From JACQFK01 sp036383955 (GTDB lineage Bacteria > Planctomycetota > MHYJ01 > JACPRB01), in assembly GCA_036383955.1 (NCBI GenBank), contig DASVNH010000238.1:11459-75458 (forward strand): a stretch of 64,000 nucleotides of DNA, in the 5' to 3' direction. The translations under genes were made by a program, and so were the position numbers. The notes below the pieces were generated by a model that saw nothing but the letters and a program-made list of their open reading frames with translations, did no database searches and was not told the DNA's origin. Positions 1 through 7,237 of this stretch are shown in pieces. Each line of letters starts with the position of its first letter. Position 1 is the stretch's first letter.

Positions 1-311
1 TCGGGACGGGCGACTGGGCGAAGTCGTTCCGCTACATGGAGGCGGCGCGGCTGCTGCGGGACCGGGACAAGGAGACGCGGGCGGCGGCGCTGGAGGCCCT
101 CAAGAAAATCGAGGCGGAGGCGGACGCGGTCTTCCTGGGCATGATGCTGCGCGACCTGGAGCCGCACGCCTGGCACTTCACGGACCAGAAGGAGATCCTG
201 CGCTGGCTCGAGGCCCTGGTCGCCAAGGCCCCGGCCAACGACGCCGACGCCAAGGGCCTGCGCGGCGCCCTGAAGGCGATCGACAAGTACAACAAAGACC
301 GGGGCTTCTAA
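1..311 (+). CDS. C-terminal fragment of an unknown protein (truncated by window start)
   Basis: The frame ending in TAA at 309-311 is open back to the first bases of the window, so this is the 3' part of a longer gene; the ATG at 36 is only an internal methionine candidate. The visible 100 or so residues are rich in Ala, Lys and Glu and look like a helical repeat. A run of paired helices with alternating hydrophobics suggests HEAT- or TPR-like structure, but no family is recognised. The stop codon runs directly into a tandem repeat (310-341), and the next gene is convergent. Confidence 0.6.
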   Translation, partial: GTGDWAKSFRYMEAARLLRDRDKETRAAALEALKKIEAEADAVFLGMMLRDLEPHAWHFTDQKEILRWLEALVAKAPANDADAKGLRGALKAIDKYNKDRGF

Positions 312-359
312 GGTCCAGGAGACAGGTCCAGGTCCAGGAAGCGCGGCGGCCTCCTGGTC
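310..359. repeat. Tandem AGGTCCA-type repeat with partial inverted arm, between convergent genes
   Basis: Three AGGTCC-type units follow the stop codon of the upstream gene. A partly complementary CTCCTGGTCC arm precedes the stop of the minus-strand gene at 360, giving a possible hairpin with a GC-rich loop. The 31 bases from 310 to 340 match 28 of 31 bases at 23353-23383. It may act as a bidirectional terminator between convergent genes; that role is inference. Confidence 0.6.
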
Positions 360-3041
360 CTACTTGGGACTCTCCGCCGGGCCTGTTCCCGACGGCGCGT
401 AGTTGACGTTCACGCTGAGCAGCAGCTTGTCGACGATGAAGCCGTCCTCGCGCATCCAGACGTTGACGGTGTGGACGCCGGGGGTGGTCACGTTGATCGT
501 GGCCGAGGCGCCGTCCATCGTCGCGCGGCTCCAGGTCCAGCCCGTGCCGAAGGACGAGATGGCGTCGGCCGTGCCGAGCTCGACGCCGTCCAGGCCCACG
601 TGGCAGGAATCGTCCGAGCCGTTCGCGCCGATCCCGCGCACCCAGACGTGGTGGACGCCCGTCTTCACGAAGTTGATCTTGTAGTCGAGGCGCGGGCTGC
701 TCGCCGCGTAGCCCGTCATCTGGTTCACGCCCGTGTTCGGCCCCACGATCAGCGCGCCGGTGCCGGAGTAGCCGGCGGTGGCATTGGAGGTCCACGACTT
801 CCCGTTGCGCGAGATGTTGGCGTGGTTGTTCTCGGCTTCGGCCACCGCCAGGCCGTCGGCGCCCGCGTCCTGCTTGAACGAGGCCCCCGGGGCCAGGCGG
901 GACGAGGGGATGATCTCCTTCGGCCGGCTCGGGCTCGACCAGGAGAGGGTCGCGACGGCCCCGCCGCCGTTCTCGTAGAACTCCATCTTGATTTCGTACC
1001 AGCGCCCCGACGTCAGCGAAATCGTCCCGCTGTTCTCCGTCGGCCCGTGCAGCGTCCAGTTGTTGATGACCTGGACGTTGTTCACCCAGAGCCGCACCCC
1101 GTCGTCGGACGTCGTGTAGAACGTGTACGTCTCCGTGAACTGCGGCATCACCTGTCCCGTCCAGCGGACCGAGAAGGTGTCCGCGCCGACCGCGGGATCC
1201 GGAGAGCCGGAGCCCCAGTTGAAATTGACCGTCGCGTCCGTCCGCGTCAGCTTGAAGGCCGTGAAATCGGCGTTGTCGTAGTAGTCGCCGCGCAGCCCGC
1301 TCCCGCTGACGGCGTTGCTCACCGTCACCGTGATCTCGTGGCTGCCGCTCTGGCCACCCGCGTCGTAGACGGTCATGCGCAGCGTGTGCGTGCCGTTCGA
1401 CAGCGTCGTCGTGTTCCAGCGCAGGTGGTCGCCGCCGATGTGGTAGTGGCCGGTCGAGTTCACGTCGTTGTACTGAAGCACGCCGTCGACGAAGAACTCC
1501 GCGCGTACGGCCCCGACGTCGTCCGTGCCGTCGCCGTAGAACTCGGCCGTCGCGCCCGACACCGTGTCGCCGTTCTTCGGCTGCGTGATCGTCGCCCGCG
1601 GGGCCGACGGGAGCCGGTCGTTGTCGCGCGCGATGACGACGACCTTCTGCGACGCGAGGCCGCTCGACGAGCAGGTGATCGTCGCGCCTTCGTCGATCAG
1701 GTCGACGTCGTCCGTCGCGCTCACCGTCACCGTCGCGGGCGTATTCCAGGTCGACGGGGTGAAGGTGAGGCTCGTCGGGGTGGGGGTGACGTCCGACGTC
1801 CCGGACGTGCGCGCGACCGTCACCGTCACGTTGGCGGCGGGGGCCGTCGCGAGCTTCACCGTGAACGTCGCGCTGGAGGTCTCGTTCACGGAGAGAGAGG
1901 TCGTCGAGAGGATCATGTTCTGCGGCGTCTGGGGCGCGTAGGCGAGGCGGTAGATCGTGCCGCCGTGGCTCGAGTAGTAGAGCGAGCCGTCGGGGCCCTG
2001 GACGATGTCGGTGAGGCTGGAGTTGCCGCTCACGAAGACGCTGGTATTGCTGATGTTGTTCCCGGAGGCGTCCATGACGCAGCGCATGACCTTGCCGGAG
2101 TTGTAGTCGACGAAGAAGAGGTTGCGCTGGTACTGGCTGGGAAAGGTCGCGCCCGTGTAGAAGACGCCGCGGGTGATGCAGCCGCCGAACGTGGAGACGT
2201 TGGTCTGGTAGGCGAGCTTGGGGATGAGCTTGCCGTTGGTCGTGCTCGTGTTGTTCTCGGTGGGCCAGCCCTGGGTGCTGCCCTGGGTGACGAGGAAGAT
2301 CTGCTCCCAGCCGTCGCCGACCTCCGTCATCCAGAGCGCGCCGGTCGTGGGATGGAAGCGCAGGCCGAACGGATTGCGGAAGCCCTTGGCCCAGATGTAG
2401 TCGCGGGCGGTGATGCCGTCGGCGGCGTCGTACCAGGGGTTCGTCGACACCGCCGCGCCGGCCTGCGTCATGCGGCCGACTTTCGAGGCGAGGGACGTGA
2501 GCTCGTCCGGACGTCCGTCGCCGCCGACGTTGTTGCCGTTGCCGAGGTTGCCGACGCCGAAATAGAGGTTGCCGTCGGGGCCGATGGCGAGGCCGCCGCC
2601 GTCGTGGTTGACGCCGCGGCAGGGGAGGTCGGGCCCGATCTGGGTCTGGCTCTGGCCGACGAGGTTGCCCGAGCCGTCGACGCCGATCGTGTAGCGGTAG
2701 ATCCGCTGCGTGGAGGAGTTGATCGTGGCGAAGAGGTAGAGGAGCTTGTTGGAGGCGTAGCTCGGGTGGACGGCGAGGCCGATGAGGCCGCACTCGCTGC
2801 TCGTGAAGACGGGGATCGACAGCACGTTGGGGCCCTGCAGGGTCCCGTTGCGCACGACGCGCAGCGCGCCGGTCTTCTGGGCCACGAAGAGGCCGTCCGA
2901 GGACCAGGCCAGGCTCGTGATCTGGCTCAGCCCGGACGCGTAGGCGGATTCGGCGAAATTGACGTCCTGCGGCGTGCCGGCGAGAACGACGGCCGGAAGC
3001 AGGAGGGCCGCGACGACGGCGAAAAATGAAAATGCGCGCAT
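360..3041 (-). CDS. Secreted PQQ-dependent sugar dehydrogenase-like protein with Calx-beta, Ig-like, PA14 and C-terminal binding domains
   Basis: The 893-aa product starts with a signal peptide (charged start, then a hydrophobic stretch of about 17 residues ending near VLAG). Residues about 25-370 form a glucose/sorbosone dehydrogenase-type beta-propeller: the GLIGLAVHP segment, a VNHDGGGLAIGPDGNLY blade and a GWPTENN segment are typical. After this come a Calx-beta-like module (about 380-475), an Ig-like module with a FFVDGVL strand (about 485-580), a PA14 domain (about 585-715, with TSDDGVRLWVNN) and a carbohydrate-binding-like C-terminal domain ending near VWMREDGFIVDKLLLS. It probably oxidises or binds a sugar outside the cell. 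The ATG at 3041 is preferred over 3056 because GGGGAG lies 7 bases upstream. Signal peptide and modules are visible; enzyme activity is inferred from the fold family. Confidence 0.85.
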   Translation of the reverse strand: MRAFSFFAVVAALLLPAVVLAGTPQDVNFAESAYASGLSQITSLAWSSDGLFVAQKTGALRVVRNGTLQGPNVLSIPVFTSSECGLIGLAVHPSYASNKLLYLFATINSSTQRIYRYTIGVDGSGNLVGQSQTQIGPDLPCRGVNHDGGGLAIGPDGNLYFGVGNLGNGNNVGGDGRPDELTSLASKVGRMTQAGAAVSTNPWYDAADGITARDYIWAKGFRNPFGLRFHPTTGALWMTEVGDGWEQIFLVTQGSTQGWPTENNTSTTNGKLIPKLAYQTNVSTFGGCITRGVFYTGATFPSQYQRNLFFVDYNSGKVMRCVMDASGNNISNTSVFVSGNSSLTDIVQGPDGSLYYSSHGGTIYRLAYAPQTPQNMILSTTSLSVNETSSATFTVKLATAPAANVTVTVARTSGTSDVTPTPTSLTFTPSTWNTPATVTVSATDDVDLIDEGATITCSSSGLASQKVVVIARDNDRLPSAPRATITQPKNGDTVSGATAEFYGDGTDDVGAVRAEFFVDGVLQYNDVNSTGHYHIGGDHLRWNTTTLSNGTHTLRMTVYDAGGQSGSHEITVTVSNAVSGSGLRGDYYDNADFTAFKLTRTDATVNFNWGSGSPDPAVGADTFSVRWTGQVMPQFTETYTFYTTSDDGVRLWVNNVQVINNWTLHGPTENSGTISLTSGRWYEIKMEFYENGGGAVATLSWSSPSRPKEIIPSSRLAPGASFKQDAGADGLAVAEAENNHANISRNGKSWTSNATAGYSGTGALIVGPNTGVNQMTGYAASSPRLDYKINFVKTGVHHVWVRGIGANGSDDSCHVGLDGVELGTADAISSFGTGWTWSRATMDGASATINVTTPGVHTVNVWMREDGFIVDKLLLSVNVNYAPSGTGPAESPK

Positions 3042-3070
3042 GGTGTATCTCCCCATTCACCCATGATGCT

Positions 3071-3085
3071 CGCCCATATGGGGTT
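3071..3085. promoter_or_regulatory. Palindromic CCCATATGGG site, copy 1
   Basis: The 15-mer CGCCCATATGGGGTT lies about 30 bases upstream of the start codon of the secreted dehydrogenase (3041, minus strand). The same 15-mer occurs about 35 bases upstream of the LamG surface-protein gene at the other end of the window (62684-62698). Its core is a perfect 10-bp palindrome, so the opposite orientation relative to the two genes would not matter for a dimeric regulator. Operator function is inference. Confidence 0.4.
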
Positions 3086-3137
3086 TAGCCTGGGGACCGC
3101 CGACCATACGCCTAAAGTGGCGGAATCGGGGAATGAC

Positions 3138-4874
3138 CTATCCCGGCCTGCGGCGGGGCACGGCCAGCTCGGCGGCGATCCCGTCGAGCTCCTTCTCGAT
3201 GCGGTCCTCGGGCGCGCCTTCCGCTCGCAGCAGGAACTCCGCGAGGCCCGAGGCCGACTCGGCCTCCTCGTAGCAGACGGCCGTCACGCCGAACTCCTCC
3301 AGCGTGCCCCGCTCGGCCAGGTAGCGCGCCCGCGAGAAGATGAGGAGGTCGGGATTCAGCTCCCGCGCGGAGATCAGCACCGGAAGTCGGGCCACCAGAT
3401 CGGGCAGCGTGACCACCAGGTACTTCGCCTTCTCCACGCCGGCGGCCTGGAGGATGTCGGACTTCGCCGCGTCGCCGTACACGGCGGGCACGCCCTCGGC
3501 GCGGAGCCGGTTGACGGTGTCGACGTTGAGGTCGACGACCACCGAGCGGATCCCGAAGCTTTCGAGGATCCGGCGGGTGACCTGGCCGACCGGGCCGTAG
3601 CCGACGACCACCGCGCGCGGGTGGAGCGCGGGATCGAGCGGGGCGGCCTTGACGCGGGCCTCGGCCCGGCGGTTGAGCAGCGCCCAGAGCTTCTTGCGCC
3701 GCCGGAGCCGGGCTTCCAGCGGACCGATCATCCGGAAGAGCAGGGGATTCACGCTGATGGACAGGAGGGCGCAGGCGACGAGGACGCTGCCGCCCGCCGG
3801 GGGGAGGATCCCCTTGGCCTGGTCGGCCAGGATGAACGAGAACTCGCCGATCTGGGCGAGGCCGAGCGCGACGGTCAGGGCGGTGCGGACCGAATAGCCC
3901 AGGCCGAGCACGATGGCCAGGGCGACCAGCGGCTTGGCGACCAGGATGACGCCGAGCACCGCCAGCACCAGGAGCGGCTGCTGGAGGAGGAAGCGGGGGT
4001 CGAACAGCATGCCCACCGAGACGAAGAAGAGGACGGCGAAGGCGTCCCGCATGGGAAGGGCGTCGGCCGCCGCCTGCTCGCTCACCTTCGACTGCCCCAC
4101 GACCATGCCGGCGAGGAAGGCCCCGAGGGCCATCGACGCCCCGAAGACCACGGCCGAGCCGGTGGCGACGACCAGGGCGAGGGCGAGCACGGCCAGCGTG
4201 AAGAGCTCGCGCGAACGGGTCCGGGCGACCTGGGTGAGGATCCAGGGGATCACGCGGCTGCCGACGACGAGGACCAGGAAGACGAGGGCGCCGATCTTCA
4301 GCAGCGCCAGGCCGAGCGAGCCGGCGACCGCCGCCGCGCCGCCGCCCTTCGCGGCGGAGCCCGCGACGACCGGCAGCAGCACCAGGACCAGGACCGTGAG
4401 GATGTCCTCGACGATGAGCCAGCCCACCGCGACGTGGCCGTGCGGGGTGTCGAGGCTCCGGTTGTCGACCAGCACCCGCATGAGGACGACCGTGCTGGCG
4501 ACCGCGATGGCGATGCCGAGGACCACGCCGCTGCCGAGCGTCCAGCCGGAAGACCAGGCGATGAAGGCGCCCAGGACGGTCGCGACCAGGCTCTGGCCGA
4601 GGGCGCCCGGGATCGCGATCGCCTTCACCGCCAGCAGGTCCTTCAGATGGAAGTGGAGGCCGACGCCGAACATGAGGAGGATGACGCCGACTTCCGCCAG
4701 CTGGGCCGCGAGGCGGGCGTCGGCGACCGGCCCGGGCGTGTAGGGGCCGGCCGCGATTCCCGCGAGCAGGTAGCCGAGGATCGGCGACAGCCCCAGCCGC
4801 TGGGTGACGTAGCCCAGCACCAGGGCCGCCGAGAAGCCGAGCGTCAGCGTGAGGATGAGATCGACGTTGTGCAT
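3138..4874 (-). CDS. CPA2 cation:proton antiporter with C-terminal TrkA-N domain (YbaL/KefB type)
   Basis: The 578-aa protein is an inner-membrane monovalent cation:proton antiporter. Residues 1 to about 385 hold about 12 membrane segments of the Na/H exchanger fold. The N-terminal GYLLAGIAAGPYTPG and the EVGVILLMFGVGLHF segment closely resemble E. coli YbaL (558 aa), nearer than KefB or KefC. Near residue 415 a TrkA-N (RCK_N) nucleotide-binding domain starts with GYGPVG, followed by the acidic end VVVDLN of strand 2; this domain usually gates transport by binding NAD(H) or a similar ligand. The ATG at 4874 has AGGAG in GAAGGAG upstream. It is divergent from the glycosyltransferase at 5078. 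The ion (K or Na) cannot be told from sequence. Confidence 0.88.
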   Translation of the reverse strand: MHNVDLILTLTLGFSAALVLGYVTQRLGLSPILGYLLAGIAAGPYTPGPVADARLAAQLAEVGVILLMFGVGLHFHLKDLLAVKAIAIPGALGQSLVATVLGAFIAWSSGWTLGSGVVLGIAIAVASTVVLMRVLVDNRSLDTPHGHVAVGWLIVEDILTVLVLVLLPVVAGSAAKGGGAAAVAGSLGLALLKIGALVFLVLVVGSRVIPWILTQVARTRSRELFTLAVLALALVVATGSAVVFGASMALGAFLAGMVVGQSKVSEQAAADALPMRDAFAVLFFVSVGMLFDPRFLLQQPLLVLAVLGVILVAKPLVALAIVLGLGYSVRTALTVALGLAQIGEFSFILADQAKGILPPAGGSVLVACALLSISVNPLLFRMIGPLEARLRRRKKLWALLNRRAEARVKAAPLDPALHPRAVVVGYGPVGQVTRRILESFGIRSVVVDLNVDTVNRLRAEGVPAVYGDAAKSDILQAAGVEKAKYLVVTLPDLVARLPVLISARELNPDLLIFSRARYLAERGTLEEFGVTAVCYEEAESASGLAEFLLRAEGAPEDRIEKELDGIAAELAVPRRRPG

Positions 4875-5077
4875 GGAAAGACTCCTTCGTTCGAGTCTAG
4901 GAAGCGGAGGGGACAGCGAGGAGGGGGGAAGATCTACGGATCAGCCAGGGCGTTGAGCTTCCATGGACCACGCACGCCTGTTACTTATCCCACCCGAGGC
5001 GCTCCGCGCAAGAGGGTTCGTCGGCTTCGACGAATCTTTTGAAAAAAGACGGCGGCGTGGCGCATGATAGGCGCCCG

Positions 5078-6298
5078 ATGCGCTACATCACGCCCGAACG
5101 CGTCAACGGGCTCCTCCTTCTCCTCTGCGCGATGGCCCTCGGCTCGGTCCTGGTCGAGACGCCCGGCGGAAACGGCGCGGCCCTGTTCTGGCTGATCCGC
5201 GCGCTGGCGGTGTCCCTGGCGGCCGTCGCCCTCTTCGTCCCGCGCCTGCAATCCTGGGCTCTCGTCGCCGCGGTCGTCGGCCTCGTCCTCGCCCCCGCCG
5301 CCTTCCAGATGTGGGCGCGGTCCCATGAGAAGGACTCCACGAAGTTCTGCCACGACTCCGTGATCCAGTTCGAGGAGGCCGCCCGCATGCTCCGGCAGGG
5401 GCGCAACCCCTACGCCGAGAACTTCCGGGGCACGCCCCTCGACGGCTGGCGCGGCTTTTTCGGCGACGCCAATCCCGCCGTCCACCACTTCGTCTATCCG
5501 CCTCTGCTGCTGCTCGTCTCGACGCCCTTCGAGGCCGCCGGCCGCGCCGCCGGCTTCTACGACCAGCGGATCCTCATCCTGCTCCTCTTCGGGGGCTTCG
5601 TGGCGCTGCTGCTCCGCGACCTCCAGGGCCACCCGCACGCCGTCGGCCTGGTCTCCATCATCGCGCTCAATCCGTTCCTCGCGCCGTACGTCGTCGAGGG
5701 CCGCAACGACGTCGGCATGCTCCTCGGGGTCGCCGCGGCGGGCGCCGCCTACGCGCGGGGCAGGACGTCGTGGGGCGACCTCTGGGTGGGAGTGGCGATC
5801 GCGGCGAAGACGCTGCTGCTGCCGATCCTGCCGTTCCTGCTCTGGGCGCGGCGGAAGGAGCTGGGTCCGGCCGCGGCGCGGTCGATCGGCCCGCTGGCGC
5901 TGACCTGCCTGCCGTTCTTCGCCTGGGGGCCGGGGGCCTTCGTGGAGGACGTCTTCCTCGCGCCCGCCGGCCTGGGCTCGCACCCCTTCGAGATGCGGGG
6001 CTGGGGGGGCTACGGCTTCGCCAACCTGATCCTGGTGCTCGGGGCGGACCCGAAGGCGCGTTTTCCGTTCGGGATCTTCCAGCTGCTGGCGCTGATCCCG
6101 TGCCTGCGCTACGGCCTCCGGAGCCTGGATCAGGACCCCGGCTGGCCGAACGTGCTGCGCTGGACGGTCGTGACGGCCTTCGCGCTCTTGTTCTTCGGCC
6201 GCTTCATCCACGATAATTACATCGGGGCGCTGCTCTCGATGGCGGGCATGGCGGCCCTGTGGCGGGATCGGGATACGTTGGAACCTTCGTCGGCGTAA
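5078..6298 (+). CDS. GT87-like membrane glycosyltransferase (DUF2029 type)
   Basis: This 406-aa integral membrane protein has about 9 to 10 hydrophobic segments. It carries the family pattern seen in polyprenyl-phosphate-mannose-dependent transferases: an acidic loop after the second or third helix with HDSVIQFEEAARML, then GRNPYAENF, and later a HHFVYPPLLLLV segment. Family members transfer mannose or another sugar from a lipid carrier outside the membrane. The start is the ATG at 5078 (MRYITPERV); a TTG at 5039 in frame is less likely because it adds a charged leader with no better ribosome site. It is followed after 18 bases by an unrelated zinc-ribbon gene. Substrate unknown. Confidence 0.7.
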   Translation: MRYITPERVNGLLLLLCAMALGSVLVETPGGNGAALFWLIRALAVSLAAVALFVPRLQSWALVAAVVGLVLAPAAFQMWARSHEKDSTKFCHDSVIQFEEAARMLRQGRNPYAENFRGTPLDGWRGFFGDANPAVHHFVYPPLLLLVSTPFEAAGRAAGFYDQRILILLLFGGFVALLLRDLQGHPHAVGLVSIIALNPFLAPYVVEGRNDVGMLLGVAAAGAAYARGRTSWGDLWVGVAIAAKTLLLPILPFLLWARRKELGPAAARSIGPLALTCLPFFAWGPGAFVEDVFLAPAGLGSHPFEMRGWGGYGFANLILVLGADPKARFPFGIFQLLALIPCLRYGLRSLDQDPGWPNVLRWTVVTAFALLFFGRFIHDNYIGALLSMAGMAALWRDRDTLEPSSA

Positions 6299-6316
6299 CA
6301 TAGGCGAGGACCGGTG

Positions 6317-7126
6317 ATGGGAAACGCTGTAAAGTGCCCGCGCTGCGCGAGCCTGGTGGACGTCACCAGCTTCGCGCCGGGGTCGTCGGTCCGCTGCAGC
6401 GACTGCGGCGGCATGATGCGCGTCCCCACCGGCCGCACCGGCGTCAATCCCGCGGTCAAAGCTCCGGTCGCGGCGGGCCCCGGGCACGGCACCCGCAGCA
6501 CCAAGGTGGTCGCGACCGGCGTGACCAAGGCGAAGACCCGGATCGTCGCGGCCTCCGAGATGCGCGAGAGCGGCACGCGGATGCGCTCCCGCGGCGCCCC
6601 GCGCCCCAAGTCGAAGGCCGGCCTCTTCGTCCTCCTGGGCGTCGGCGCCCTCGCGGTCATCATCACCTGCGCCGTGCTCTTCCTGGGCGGGCCCAAGACG
6701 TCGAAGCCCGCCGAGCCCGCCGCCGCCCCGGTCGCGAAGGCCGCGCCGAAGGCGGTCGTCGCGCCCAAGCCGCCTCCGCCGCCCGCGCCGGAACCGGTCG
6801 AGATCGCGGCCCCGGCGCCCGCCCCGCGGAGCGGCGACGAGGCGTCCAAGTTCAACTGGGAGGAAGCGCTCAAGCAGCTGCGCGGGGGCGGCGGGTTCGA
6901 CATCGAAGGACGTCCCGAGCAGGTCTACTACGAGCGCGTGAAGAAGCTGGGAAAGCCGGCCTACCCGCACTTGATCCGCTACATCGACAACGAGGATCCG
7001 GCCCTGGGGCGCGCGGCGGTCGCGCTGCTCAACGCCCTGACGGGCCAGAAGCAGCCGCTGCCCAACGACGGCACCAAGGGCAAGGTGAAGGCCGACTGGG
7101 AGGCTTGGCTCAAGGCCAATCCGTAG
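6317..7126 (+). CDS. Zinc-ribbon, single-pass membrane protein with C-terminal helical domain
   Basis: The 269-aa product has an N-terminal CPRC...CSDC zinc ribbon (residues about 7-31) resembling MJ0042-type ribbons. A basic linker, one membrane helix (about 100-122, LFVLLGVGALAVIITCAVLF) and a long Pro/Ala-rich stalk follow. The C-terminal globular domain (about 180-269) reads like a HEAT-type pair of helices (YYERVKKLGKPAYPHLIRY). The ATG at 6317 follows GAGGA by 6 bases; the GTG at 6314 is the alternative. A cytoplasmic ribbon tied to an outside domain suggests a sensing or scaffolding role, but the function is unknown. Confidence 0.7.
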   Translation: MGNAVKCPRCASLVDVTSFAPGSSVRCSDCGGMMRVPTGRTGVNPAVKAPVAAGPGHGTRSTKVVATGVTKAKTRIVAASEMRESGTRMRSRGAPRPKSKAGLFVLLGVGALAVIITCAVLFLGGPKTSKPAEPAAAPVAKAAPKAVVAPKPPPPPAPEPVEIAAPAPAPRSGDEASKFNWEEALKQLRGGGGFDIEGRPEQVYYERVKKLGKPAYPHLIRYIDNEDPALGRAAVALLNALTGQKQPLPNDGTKGKVKADWEAWLKANP

Positions 7127-7130
7127 CCCC

Positions 7131-7237
7131 CAGTAGCCAGTAGACAGTAGCCAGTAGACAGCGAGTTCCCCCCCTGCCCCCCGGGGGGGGACGGAGGGGG
7201 GGGACTCTACGGTCTACTGTCTACGGTCTACTGTCTA
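7131..7237. repeat. Inverted heptamer-arm repeat with C/G core (type example)
   Basis: The left arm is four in-register heptamers alternating CAGTAGC and CAGTAGA (7131-7158). The right arm is four heptamers alternating CGGTCTA and CTGTCTA (7210-7237). The arms are largely reverse complements, so the block can fold into a long hairpin. Between them lies a core of C runs followed by G runs (about 7166-7203). It lies between convergent genes, and its last unit contains the TAG stop codon of the debranching enzyme (7235-7237). The structure is directly visible; a terminator role is possible but there is no clear U tract. Confidence 0.85.

Noticed and set aside
178..3060. Very long open frames antisense or out of frame to real genes (for example 471-3029, 3063-5042, 4985-6970, 7478-9436, 12453-14495, 59420-61459)
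   Set aside because: Their translations are Arg/Pro/Ala- or Glu/Val/Asp-rich without domains. They are the expected by-product of high GC in the wobble position of the true gene on the other strand.
3042..3137. c-di-GMP or other riboswitch before the secreted dehydrogenase
   Set aside because: Palindrome and some GC-rich pairing present, but no known aptamer core could be recognised.
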